Assembly: GCF_002575655.3 (NCBI RefSeq)
Contig: NC_053041.3
Location: 119,008,318-119,072,317, forward strand
Length of the DNA: 64,000 bases
Reading direction: 5' to 3'
DNA from: Aegilops tauschii subsp. strangulata
Lineage: Eukaryota > Streptophyta > Magnoliopsida > Poales > Poaceae
Of the stretch, positions 23,309-34,200 are shown in pieces (the stretch's first letter is position 1; the number at the start of each line of letters is the position of its first letter). The position numbers and the translations under genes are program-made. Below the pieces are notes generated by a model. It was not told the origin of the DNA. It saw only the letters and a list, made by a program, of their open reading frames with translations, and did not search any database.

Positions 23309-23871
23309 AGGAAACCAAAACTGCCATAACTTCTGCATATGAGCTCCGAATTGAGCAAACTCAAGCTTGTTGGATAGAGGAAGACGAGTAGCATCAAAAC
23401 AGCGAAGAGGAGTGAAACCTCCAACCGAGAAGAACCGGCATAACCTCCAACATCGAAAACATCATAGAAGATGCGAGTGAACTCCGTTTTCGATGAACTC
23501 GAGCTTGTCATCAAGATGACCATAAGCTCCAAAACTCACAAAGAGAAGAACCAAACAAGAACCAATAAAGATGATGCAAGGATGCAATGGTTTGAGCTCT
23601 CTATGAATGATACGATCAAGCTACTCATCGAGAGCCCCCCTTGATAGTACGACAATCGATCCTATAACCCGGTCTCCCACCTACCATCATGAGACCGGTA
23701 AAATAGAAAACCTATCAAGAGCAAACCTTTGCCTTGCACATGGTCCACTTGAGCTAGATGATGACGATCTTGACTCCCTCAAGTTGGACCACCTTTCTTG
23801 GTTGCGTTGGCTCGATGAAGACTAGTTGATTGCTCCCCCATGCTCCACTATGGGTGAGCCACTCTTCCGCA

Positions 23872-24053
23872 CATCTTCACAAGTCCATTGTCACCACAAT
23901 GGACGGCAAGCTTCAAGCATTTGATCTCTTCATGATGCTTCACTTGAACTTGCACACCGCAACATCTTCACAAGTGCATTGTCACCACAATGGACGGCAA
24001 GCTTCAAGCATTTGATCTCTTCATGATGCTTCACTTGAACTTGCACACCGCAA
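23872..24053. repeat. 91-bp tandem duplication
   Basis: CATCTTCACAAGT... repeated twice end to end (23872-23962, 23963-24053), differing at one base (CAAGTCCATT versus CAAGTGCATT). Confidence 0.92.
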
Positions 24054-24482
24054 CCTAACCCCAGAAAGAACTCTCACGAAGATCATGGGTTAGTACACAA
24101 AGCATAATTGACAATGCTCACCACACCATGGGATCGCTTGATCCCTCTCGGTACATCTTGTGCGCTTTGTGTGTTGATCAACTTGATTCACTCTTGACTT
24201 AGTCTTGATCAACCTTGACTCTTTCCAACTCTCCTCATTTGGATGATGTCTTGAAGATAAACATGAATGATCACACAATCTTCTTCTTCAAGACATGCTT
24301 GCAATAAGCTCAACTCTCACATGACCAATCTTTGGATAATTCCTTAATAACACCTTGGTCACCACATAAACTCCTTGAAACCAACACATGGACTTCAAGA
24401 AATGCCTATGGACAAATCCTTCAAATATAACTCAAGGCAACCATTAGTCCATAGAGATTGTCATCAATTACCAAAACCAAAC

Positions 24483-25076
24483 ATGGGGGCACCGCATGTT
24501 CTTTCACTTTGCAAGGTGAAGGAGGTGACGGATTTTTCAGATTGGTTGGGCATGAAGTTTTTCATGTGCTCCAATTATGAGGAAGATCCAACCGTAGCTA
24601 TTTCAGAGTACGACAAGCCTCCCGTATGCTTTAACCATCACGAATAGATATTGTTGGTATTTTGATTGATTCTTTAATAACATTCTTGTTTCTTGTTGTA
24701 GTCTCCTCCGCCTCTATGCATGTACTATCGTTGGATTGACACGGAGATGCCGGCTTGGGCAGTGACTGAGATTCGTGAAAGAAGTCGCCGTGCGTGGAAT
24801 AGTTTCTATGCGGAAGAGCGACGCGAGAAGGCGGAAGCAGAGGAGAAAGCAGAGCAAGAGAGAGAGTTAAAAGAATACTATGCGGAGCAACACCGTTTTT
24901 TTCAGGATTTAGGAAAGAAAAACAGGGAAGAGGCTCATCGCATGGAGGAGCAGGAACGACAGCGAAAGGAGGCTCGTGAGGCGGAGAGGCAGAGAAAGAA
25001 AGAAAGGGCTCGTGAGGCCAAGGCAGCAGAAGAAGCTGGTGATGGAAAAGGAAAATATCCACGCTGGACTCAGTAG
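24483..25076 (+). CDS. Two-exon GRF-zinc-finger-like protein carried by CACTA
   Basis: Exons 24483-24623 and 24702-25076 join in phase across a 78-bp intron with GT at 24624 and AG at 24700-24701. Without splicing the frame stops at TAG soon after the donor. The product would be about 171 residues. Residues about 10-75 contain a Cys, then DWLGMKFFMC, an acidic NYEEDP, and after the splice LCMYYRWIDTEMPAW; this order (Cys, G-x-x-FF-x-C, C-x-YY-x-W) resembles a GRF-type zinc finger, which binds nucleic acid in other proteins. The rest is a strongly charged coiled coil (RREKAEAEEKAEQEREL and similar). The ATG lies in the tail of the adjacent repeat, so the native N-terminus is probably lost. It sits tail-to-tail with the next ORF. 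Confidence 0.55.
24624..24701 (+). other. Predicted intron in the GRF-like ORF
   Basis: Donor CCC|GTATGC, T-rich 3' end with TTGTTGTAG|TCTCC. Removing it restores an open frame and joins the two halves of the zinc-finger-like block. Confidence 0.6.
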
Positions 25077-25398
25077 ATTCCTGTGGTAGTATTTTAAATT
25101 TCGCAATCATTTGTATCTTTATTTCTGTAGTTTAATGTAGCTTTATTTCAGTAGTTAAATGTAGCTTTATTTCAATTCTATGATGTATCTTATTTTCAGT
25201 TGTACCGTGTCGTAATGGAAAAAAATATAGTTTTAGAATAAAGTAGTGGCATTTTCTTTCCCTCCACTAATATCGAACATCATGCAAGAACTAAAAAATG
25301 AAATTAAGATAGAACATAATGCCCTACAATAAGAGAGTACAAACTAATAATGCAAGTACATCTGAATTAAACGGTAGAACTGGAATATAGCTTAAAAA
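25077..25398. other. Convergent 3' flank between the two CACTA ORFs
   Basis: AT-rich, no ORF. Contains three near copies of a TAGCTTTATTTC(A)GT phrase (about 25118-25190), probably 3' untranslated sequence of the plus-strand ORF on the left and of the minus-strand ORF on the right. Confidence 0.5.
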
Positions 25399-25832
25399 CT
25401 ACATGAAGGCATCATCGCCGTCCTCCGTCGATGCAGAACTCTTGCCCTTCGACGATGCAGAACTCTTACCCTTGGACGATGCAGAACTCTTGCTCTTCGA
25501 GGATGCAGTACTCTTGCCCTTAGACGATGCAGAACTCTTGCCCTTTGACGATGCAGAACCCGGAAGCGGCGGCATGAAGATATCATCTTCGTCCTCGCTC
25601 TCCTCAGTCCATAAAAATGGATGCTTTTCTGCAGTCCTTCTGAAAGTTTCACTCTCGGGCTCCACTACCTTCTTCCACCTTGCATGCAACCTAAGAAGTT
25701 CTTTACGTACCTCCTCATAGGTCCTTTCAGGCTACCCAGACCTACGTAATTGGTGAGCCAACTCATTCATTATGGTGTCACTACCGGTGAGTTCGTCCCA
25801 TGGAACTATCCTATTGTCCATCCTGAAATCCA
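25399..25832 (-). pseudogene. CACTA-carried ORF with serine/lysine repeat tail, truncated
   Basis: Minus-strand frame open from about 25832 to TAG at 25399, except for one in-frame stop at 25732-25734. The N-terminal part has WDELTGSDTIMNELAHQLRR; the middle has ARWKKVVEPESETFRRTAEK and an acidic WTEESEDEDDIFMPP; the C-terminus is five to six tandem copies of an eight-residue SSASSKGK-type repeat. The 5' side is cut abruptly by a 54-bp filler copied from the neighbouring repeat. I do not recognise the family. It could be a captured host gene or a CACTA accessory ORF. Confidence 0.55.
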
Positions 25833-25886
25833 TCAAATTGCTCGGGGCGATCTCCACAACCTAATTGGAGACCCCGACGCTTGCCC
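25833..25886 (+). repeat. 54-bp filler copied from 22529-22582
   Basis: TCAAATTGCTCGGGGCGATC and the bases after it are identical to 22529-22582. It lies exactly at the truncation point of the minus-strand ORF and next to a subterminal-type motif (GACCAATTTAGATGGTCA, about 25902-25919). Confidence 0.88.
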
Positions 25887-27201
25887 AGAAAATGGATTTT
25901 TGACCAATTTAGATGGTCATAATGTCGTACTGTATTCTGATTGGTCCGTGGACGTCTCACGCGGATCATGCATCGAACACCGTCGGATGATCGTGGATCC
26001 AACGGCAGTCCTCTGCCCTTCGACACCATCCCCGAAACCCTAGCTCTGCCATGTGGTCATTTTGCATCCACCCCCGCCTCCTTTCTATCCCTCGCTCTGT
26101 TCTCCTCCTCTCCCCTTCCAGATCCGCCGAGCTCCTCTCGATCGCCTCCCACTCCAGCCCTCGCCACCACCCGCCCCTCCCCTCGCTCTCCTCGATCCAG
26201 ATCGCCGTGCTCTGCTCCTCCCTCCCTCCCCTCCGACAAGATCCCCACGCTCTGCTCCTCCCTTCCTCTCTCCCCTCCGACAATATCCAGCGCGCGGCCT
26301 CCCTCTCCTCGATCCAGATCGAGGCACCCGGCCGCCACGCCTCCGTATCCCTTCGTCTCCCACCCGTGGAAAGCTCCACCGCCATCGCCCCCACCCAACG
26401 CCACCTCCACCCAACGCCGACCTCGTCTCCACCACCCACACTCCCCCCTCGCCATGGCCGCCCCCAAGGTCGACCGCCACTTCAGCAACGTCCTCCTCGA
26501 CCGCTTGGATGGATGGATGGGGAACCGGGACCGGCGCGCTATCGTCCACCTGTTCCTCGAGGGAGGCTGTCCGGCCATGGAGGCCCGACCCCAACCGACG
26601 CATGGACGGACGGATGGATTGATGGCCGGGGTGAAACCCTAGCTCCACACCCACCCATCCCCATCCCCATCCCCATGGAGCTCTTCTCTGTTCCTCGACG
26701 GGGACCCAAGCTTGTTGATGTGGTGGCCCTCGACTCCAGCGAAGCCAAAGGTACGTACGCCCCCTCCTTCCCCTCGTCTTCTTCTTCTTCTTCTGGATTT
26801 GCCCATCTGATTTGCGCAGTTGGTTTGTGCAGGCCATCACCATCACCATGGAACAAGTCTAGGAGGAGGCCATCGCCATGGAAGGAAGGTCATGGTCAGA
26901 GGTGTGTGTGTTCCAGCCATGGTCAGGTCCAGATTTCGTGCTACTGTATTTACGGAGTAGTTAAGGATGTTTAGGTTGATGGTCAGATTAGCCCCTTTCA
27001 AATTTCATATATTAATCAATGGAGCACTAGCAGCCAACCTTGGAGATGGGCGTGCATGTGTCTGACCTCCAACCCTGAATGTGTTCTTTCCATATTTCTA
27101 CAACCACTAGTACCAAACTGCCATTACAAACATGTCATATATATGAGTTGCTTATGTTCAGTAAATTTCATGAATGTATGACTGTTTGTCCATCAAAATC
27201 A
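25887..27201 (+). other. GC-rich gene-like segment in CACTA, unrecognised
   Basis: A motif GACCAATTTAGATGGTCA is followed by promoter-like DNA (about 25925-26050), a C-rich leader (26050-26450) and possible short coding starts. One candidate starts at ATG 26675 and can splice from AAAG|GTACGT (26751) to TGTGCAG| (26832), after which the frame stays open about 40 codons, beginning with a run of His. A separate 62-codon frame begins at ATG 26454 (MAAPKVDRHFSNVLLDRLDG). No known domain. The long ORFs on both strands at 26050-26850 overlap and cannot all be real. Probably captured 5' sequence of a host gene. Bases 26980-27201 are AT-rich with nothing seen. Confidence 0.4.
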
Positions 27202-27206
27202 AGAGG

Positions 27207-27481
27207 TGTCGGGGATATACCCCGCGATATGACCTGGCCGGAGATATGACCCGGCTGGGACTTGATGTTTCATTGGTGACCCGGCAGACTATAAGCCGGC
27301 AGGAACAGTTAAGCATTGTAACCCGGCAGACACAGTCATGTAACCCGGCAGACACAGTCATGTAACGCGGCAGACACAGTCATGTAACCCGGCAGACACA
27401 GTCATATAAGCCGGAAGTTAAGCTGGCAGATGTTAAGCCAGACGGTAACCCAGATGGTAAGTCAGATGTTAAGCCAGACGG
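27207..27481 (+). repeat. Gypsy B 5' LTR, first part
   Basis: Ends at the GACGG duplication (27477-27481). It contains four tandem copies of a 22-bp unit GTAACCCGGCAGACACAGTC plus AT (about 27319-27406) and the start of a 12-bp array keyed on TAAGCCAGACGG. The same arrays are present at 44273-44460. Confidence 0.93.
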
Positions 27482-30205
27482 TGTAACATCCCAAATTTTC
27501 AATTTGGTATGTTATACATAGATCATCATTGCATATCATACTTTATTGCATTCTGACAAATCCTCGATAAATCCTAAGCAACTCAAGGACCCTCGGAGAG
27601 AGTTGGGGATTTTCTCGAATTTTCATATTTGATTTTCATCAAGTAATAAAACGAGGATTTTGGTTTTAATTATTTTTCTCTCTGAAAAATATTTCATTTA
27701 AAAATATATGAGAGGAGAAAATATGACTTCTCCAAAACAATTGAAATACTGGAGGAAAAATGTTAAAATCATTTATTGGATTTTATTCGGATTTTATTTG
27801 CAATTTTAATTGCATTAAAAATATTGCATGTTTTCAAAAAATTATTTTTGTGTCAAAAAAATGTTCACCCTATTCTAGATTTTCTAACTAGACGGGGAAA
27901 ATCTATTTTATCTTTTTTGGACTTTTATTTATTTTTCTACGAATATTTTTCCGCGGAACGTATTAAAAAAAAAACTGCGCGCCGCCCGGCCGGGCCGATG
28001 CCCAGCCGAGCGCCGGCCCATCCCGCCCCGTCATCCTCTCCGCGTACGGGAGCGCTGCCGCCGCCGTGTCCGGCTTGGACACGGGAGCACCCCGCCGCCT
28101 GCCCCTTCCCTAAGCCACCGCACCCCCCTCTCATAAATAGCGCCGCCCCCCCTCTTCTCTCACCCCGCCGCCGCCCGCACTTGCCCGCCCCGCCGTCGCC
28201 GGAGCCGAGCTCGAGGCCGCCGCCGCCGCCGTTTGCCGCCCCCTCGCCCTCCCCCGAGCCCGCCGAGCCCCGCCACCCTCGCCGCCCCTCGCCGGAGCAG
28301 CCGGAGCCCCGTCCCCGACGAGGTACCTCGCCGCCGTTCGTTGCCGGTTTTTGTTTAAAAAAAACGTTCGTTTTAAAAAAAAACCCTAGATCGGTTTTTT
28401 TTTTCGGTTTTGTTATTTTGTGAGCGTTCACCGACTCGTTTGTTTTAACGAACGCGTTCGTCGGATTTTCTCTGTTAACGAACGTCCGTTCTTTAACCGT
28501 TCGTCCGTTTTTCTTTTTCGTCGGATTTTTCCGTGATTATTTCAGATTCGATTTCTGATCGAATCTTCGTTTCTGTTTAACTTTCCGCTCGTTTATCGGA
28601 ATCAGGCGATTCAAGCGCCTAGAGTTTCGCCTCGAAATTCTCTTTCCGTTTAACCTACTCAAACAAGTTTTTGCTACTGTAAAATTTGACCTAGATCCAT
28701 ATTAGTAAACGAAGCTTGTTTCTTTTGCCGTTTGACTTTCTTTGCTTCGTTCGAGTTGATTCTTTTTGCAAACCGGAGTTCTTAAGTTGAACTTTCTGGT
28801 TGGATCTTTCATTCGAGTTTTACCTGTGCAATAGATGAGTACTTATTGTTTGCTTGTTTGTTTGCGATAGAGTACCCGGAGTGTGCCGCTTGTTACTTCG
28901 AATCGCTAGGTTTCGCGGATCATCAACAAGGCAAGTAACACTTTGATCATACCTTCCATACCCAGTTTTATTGCATTAGATCTATTCCTCAAACAATTGC
29001 ATGATTAGGATCTAATTAAATTGTGGGTATTGGGAAGTAGTTGAGGTAGTACCTATTACCTGTTCTTTTATCAAACCCTTGGGAGTTACTTCTACGTTGC
29101 TATTATATTGCCATGCTATGCTCGTAGACGTGGATTGGGTTTGAGTGATATTCATGACAGATGTGAGATTGTTAAAAATGGTGTACCTAAGGTGGCAACT
29201 AAAACTCACATCTGGGTGGATTGAGGCACCTGGAGAATCCAGTGTTGTCTGTATGTATAAGGACCGCCACCCAGGCTCAAAGGGATCATAAGATAATTCA
29301 TGCTGGAAACTTCCGTGTGCAACCACAAGCCATTATGGGCTCTAGCATAGTTGAGTAAGTTGTGGGAAACCTTTCCATGATGGGCTAGCAGATGTAGGGG
29401 ATTGTAGGTGTACCGGCCTATCTATCGGTTAAGGGGACCTCTTCGGAAAGATTGTGTCTCGGTCATCCGTTTCTCAAACATCATGCAGTGCGAGAATCAA
29501 GCGGAGGCGATCGAGTCTTGTGGGGAAAAGTGCGCAAACCTCTGCAGAGTGTACAAACTAATCATGGTTAGCCGTGTCCCCGGTTATGGACAACTTGAGT
29601 ATCTAGTACCTGGATTATCATTTGAATCTCATCACCATGTTACTTTTAATTAATTTTGTTGGGTTAATGATGACTTTTAATTGGGATTGAGATGCTGTCA
29701 ACCATCTCAATGTTTCACAACCACCATGATAGTTAAATAAAATTTATTCCTTTGAAGTAGGGAAAAATTGGCTTTTCGCAAAACTGTAACCGTAGAGCTT
29801 TCCACCAGCCATAAATGCATGTAGTATAGCATTATTATTGTTCATTATTCTCTATGTGCTACTTTGCCAGCATATTCCATGTGCTGACCCATTTTCGGGC
29901 TGCAACGTTTCATGTTGCAGACTTTTCAGACGACGAGTAAGGTGCCTTAGGTCGTGGTCTTATACTCAGTGATGCCGCTGGAGTTGATGGACTCACTTAT
30001 CTTCCAAGTCTTCCGCTGTTATCGTTTTTAGATGGCCTTAAGCCATATTTATCATACTTAATCTCTTTGGAGATATTCGATGTAATAAGTGTGTGATTGC
30101 TACTCTGTTATAAATCCTCCATTTGTACTGTGCGTGTCAGCATTACTGATCCAGGGATGACACTGGTGCACAGCAGCACAGACCATTTGAGGTCTGGTCG
30201 CTACA
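27482..30205 (+). repeat. 5' LTR of Gypsy C (2724 bp)
   Basis: Contains a TATA-like TCATAAATAG (28131-28140) preceding a CpG-rich leader. Then comes pyrimidine-rich DNA with repeated CGTTCGT phrases (28430-28560). Continues to CTACA at 30205, four bases before the primer-binding site. Confidence 0.95.
28131..28140 (+). promoter_or_regulatory. Candidate TATA box in Gypsy C 5' LTR
   Basis: TCATAAATAG upstream of a GC-rich leader (28141-28330); the same arrangement recurs in the 3' LTR at 36294-36303. Confidence 0.5.
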
Positions 30206-30209
30206 AAGG

Positions 30210-30221
30210 TGGTATCAGAGC
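30210..30221 (+). promoter_or_regulatory. Primer-binding site of Gypsy C
   Basis: TGGTATCAGAGC, complementary to the 3' end of initiator methionine tRNA, four bases after the LTR. Confidence 0.9.
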
Positions 30222-30316
30222 ACACGCTGACTGTAGGACACGACCACTAAGCTTAAGCCCTAGAAAGCTTCTCTCTTCTCATTTCTGACCCCTCTCCACT
30301 TTCTACTCTTTTAGGA

Positions 30317-31048
30317 ATGGCGGATGCAAGGAGCAAGTTCATGCAACTTGATGAAGACACGCCGTTTGGTCGACACTTGAAGGAAGTCACTAAGTATTTG
30401 AACATAGGAATACCAAGCATCACCGGAACCTACAACGCCACATTACCCGAAGAGGAGAGCTGGAAGATTCAAGTACACATTCCAGGAAGGACGTTTGTGC
30501 CAGTTACTGAACCCATAAGATTGGTTTTCGAAGCACCAACCTGGAGTTTAGGGAAGAGCATGGCAGCTCACATCGCCATGGGACGCATTGGAGAAGTATA
30601 CCACCAAGAGCTTAAGGATACAATTTATCAGATTTGTGGACGCCGAGACGCGCAATGGGAGATGATCAGAACCAAGAAGGATGGATCAATCACAGCTTTC
30701 ATCCAGGAGCAAAACCAACATATTCGTCGCCAGGAGAACCAGATGTGCACGGACAAGGAAGAACTGAAAAAGGCATTGACGAAGATCAAGGAGCTAGAGG
30801 AAGAACTCAAGGCTACACGTGAGGATTATACGGAGGAAATCATCGCACTAGTAGGGAAGAATGACGACCTGGAGAAGAAGATTGGAGTATTCATGGGAAA
30901 TCCAGTGCCAAAAGCAAAGGATGACGAATGCACTTGTCCGGATAACTACATCATCATCGACGACACTGACTCGGAACCAAGTGAAGATGACTTTGTTGAC
31001 GAAGCTGGAGCAGACATCATGGAGTCTTCAACGGATCAGAATTTCTAG
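30317..31048 (+). CDS. Extra ORF upstream of gag in Gypsy C (243 aa)
   Basis: Intact ORF starting at ATG 30317, about 95 bases after the primer-binding site, ending TAG at 31046-31048, 197 bases before gag. Residues about 1-110 form a folded-looking N-terminal part (for example SWKIQVHIPGRTFVPVTEP). Residues about 125-190 are strongly predicted by eye to be coiled coil (KEELKKALTKIKELEEELKA). The C-terminal 40 residues are acidic (DDTDSEPSEDDFVDEAG). No gag, protease or zinc-knuckle motif, and it stays open while gag-pol is broken. Extra ORFs ahead of gag are known in some plant Gypsy elements, with unclear roles. Function unknown; possibly an RNA- or particle-associated accessory protein. 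Confidence 0.8.
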   Translation: MADARSKFMQLDEDTPFGRHLKEVTKYLNIGIPSITGTYNATLPEEESWKIQVHIPGRTFVPVTEPIRLVFEAPTWSLGKSMAAHIAMGRIGEVYHQELKDTIYQICGRRDAQWEMIRTKKDGSITAFIQEQNQHIRRQENQMCTDKEELKKALTKIKELEEELKATREDYTEEIIALVGKNDDLEKKIGVFMGNPVPKAKDDECTCPDNYIIIDDTDSEPSEDDFVDEAGADIMESSTDQNF

Positions 31049-31245
31049 TAGACCACCATACCATTAGTAGTTTTCCCCCATTTAATAGTATAGTTCAAGC
31101 ACTTTGTAACGCTAGTTAGATCGATTGTTATGCCTTGTTTGATTGATTGAGTGATATTGATTGTATTTGTCTCATGAGCATATGGGTAGTGTTTTCTCTC
31201 TAGACCTCATTCTATTCTTAACTCTCATCTTTTCAAACCTATCAG

Positions 31246-34200
31246 ATGCCTCCGAGACGCGACACCGGATTTTTTCCCACCGGAGATCACCCAGTTGATT
31301 CAGCAGCAGAATGCCCTGATGCAAGTGTTAGTGCAGAACCAAGGCAACAACAACAACAACCCACCGCCACCACCACCTGTTGATCACTTAGCCCGTTTCT
31401 TAAGGCTAAACCCGCCGGTGTTTTCCAGTAGCACCGAGCCGATTGTTGCAGATGATTGGCTCCGCAAAGTTGGAAGGGAGTTGACCACTGCAGGATGCAC
31501 AGATGCGGAAAGAGTGCGTTCTGCCGCACATCAGCTTGATGGACCCGCAGCATCATGGTGGGAGAATTATACAGCCACGCACCCTATTGACACTGTCACA
31601 TGGGACCAGTTTCAGCAAGCTTTCCGTACAGCTCATGTTTCAGCAGGAGCTATGGCTATGAAGAAGCGCGAGTTTCGCAACCTACGCCAAGGAGGACGCA
31701 CTGTAGGCCAGTATGTGGAGGAATTCAGTAAGTTAGCACGTTATGCACCAGATGACGTTGCTACAGATGCTGCCAAGCAGGAGAAATTTTTGGAAGGACT
31801 GAATGATGAACTGAGTATGCAGTTGATGGTAGCAACCTTCAACAACTACCAGGAGCTGGTAGATAGAGCTCTCATGATTGAAGGGAAGCAACAGCAGATT
31901 GAAAATCGTAAGAGGAAGTATGGACAAGGGAAGTATAGTTCTGGAGCTCAGCAGAAGCCACGATTTGCCCCGAAACCGGGAGGACAGTTTCAGCATACCC
32001 ATGGAGGAGGTAGTTCGCACAACCATAATGGCTCCAAAAATGGTAATGGGAATGGAGGAAGCAACGGACAGAACCGCACCAACCCATCTACCCCAGCCAA
32101 GAGGGACCTAAGTCATGTTACTTGTTTCAAGTGCCAGAAGACTGGACATTATGCAGCTGATTGTCCTGAAGCCCAAAATGGAAATGGCAATGGAAGCCCT
32201 GGGAAGAAGCTGAACCCGTTCAACAAAGGACATGTGAACCACGTGAGCGTGGAGGAGGTTGAAGCTCAGCCTGATGCAGTAATTGGTAAGTTTTTGGTGA
32301 AGTCATTTACTGCAACCGTTCTTTTCGATACTGGTGCATCGCATTCATACATATCAAGGGGATTTGTGAATAAGTTTAAGCTGTCCACCCAAGTTCTCAA
32401 AACCCCTATGTTAGTAACCTCGCCAGGAGTAGAGTATATGGCAAGCCAAGGATGTTTTCAGATACCATTGGCCATTGGTAGGCATGTTTTCCCCTCAGAC
32501 CTAATAGTTTTGGAGTCGCAAGGTTTGGATGTGATTTTGGGAATGGATTGGCTATCGTTGTATGGAGGAAACATCGATTGTGCCAGCAAGACGATTTTGC
32601 TTACCACCCCGGAAGGAAAAAGGACCAAGTATGTATCCCGGCATATGCCGAAGAGGACTCAAGTGAATTCCTTATCAGGAGTTGTACAGGAGGAAGTACC
32701 AGTGGTGAAGGATTACCCGGATGCATTTCCAGAAGAGTTGCCAGGCATGCCACCAGATAGAGACATTGAGTTCTTGATTGAACTTTTGCCAGGCACAGGA
32801 CCAATATCTAAGAGACCGTACAGGATGCCCCCAAAGGATTTGGAGGAAATTAAGAAGCAGATCAAGGAGTTACTGGATAAAGGCTATATTCGCCCAAGTT
32901 CGTCACCTTGAGGATCACCAGTACTTCTAGTGGAGAAGAAAGATGGATCGCTGAGGATGGTTGTTGATTACCGTGGATTGAATGAAGTGACCATCAAAAA
33001 CAAGTACCCACTACCGATGATCAATGATTTGTTTGACCGCCTACAAGGAGCTAAAGTATTTTCCAAGATCGATCTACGATCAGGATACCATCAGTTAAAG
33101 ATTCGAGAGCAGGATATACCTAAGACGGCATTTACCACCAGATATGGACTGTATGAGTATACCGTTATGTCATTTGGTCTGACTAACGCACCTGCCTATT
33201 TCATGAACCTGATGAACAAAGTGTTTATGGAGTTTTTGGATAAATTCGTCGTGGTGTTCGTTGACGACATTTTAGTCTTTTCCAAGGATGAGGAAGAGCA
33301 TGAGGAGCATTTGCGATTGGTACTTGAGAAGCTTAGAGAACATCAGTTATATGCCAAGTTCAGCAAATGTGAATTTTGGCTGAAAGAAGTTGGATTCCTT
33401 GGACATGTTATTTCTGGAGAAGGAATAGCAGTAGACCCTGCCAAGGTTGACACAGTGACAAGTTGGGAATCACCCACGACAGTTGGAGAAATCCGGAGTT
33501 TTCTTGGACTTGCAGGATACTACCGGAGATTCATCGAGAATTTCTCAAAGATTGCTAAGCCCATGACTGAGCTATTGAAGAAGGACACCAAATTCAATTG
33601 GACTGAGGAATGTGAAGCTAGTTTCCAAGAGATGAAGAAACGATTGGTTACATCACCAGTGTTGATTCTGCCAGATCAACGCAAGGATTATGAAGTTTAT
33701 TGCGACGCTTCTCGTCGAGGACTTGGAGCAGTGCTTATGCAGGAAGGAAGAGTTGTGTCATATGCTTCACGACAACTTAAACCCCATGAGAAGAATTATG
33801 CTACGCATGATTTGGAATTAGCAGCCGTGGTGCATGCATTGAAGACATGGAGACATTTTCTCATCGGAAACCATTGTGAGGTGTATACAGATCACAAGAG
33901 TTTGAAGTATATTTTCACGCAGAAGGAATTAAATCTCAGACAGAGGAGATGGTTGGAGCTCATAAAGGACTATGATATGAGATTGCATGATCACCCAGGA
34001 AAGGCTAACGTAGTAGCAGACGCGTTGAGCCGCAAGAGTCATGTCAACACCCTCATGATAGGAGAGTTACCTCAGGAGTTGGCCGAGGACCTTCGCGAGC
34101 TATGTTTGGAGATAGTCCCAAGAGGCTATTTAGCGACATTGGAGATTCAGTCTACCTTGATGGAAAGGATCAGAGAAGCTCAGAAGACAGACAAGGAGAT

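Larger units (their letters stand above)
22017..24491. repeat. Unclassified 2.5-kb repeat inside CACTA, possibly LTR-like
   Basis: Begins near TGTCGCCTAGG plus a G-run and GTGAATAGGCG, ends near CCAAACATGGGGGCA. I saw no matching target duplication, so the class is open. It contains three tandem copies of a CAACCCTTGGGGGCGGTCA unit (about 22429-22527), seven copies of the self-complementary AGCGGTACTACCGCT (23118-23308), and an exact-register 91-bp tandem duplication (23872-23962 and 23963-24053, one mismatch). No coding domain. The ORFs at 22721-23010 are AT/GC composition effects. Confidence 0.6.

Noticed and set aside
25941..26974. ORFs of 157-307 codons on both strands
   Set aside because: Mutually overlapping, Pro/Ser- or Arg/Gly-rich, no domain. 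Explained by a C-rich gene leader; only the small spliceable ORF is kept as a possibility.
29408..29653. 81-codon ORF found in both Gypsy C LTRs (also 37547-37792)
   Set aside because: Present twice only because the LTRs are duplicates; no domain, inside untranslated LTR sequence.
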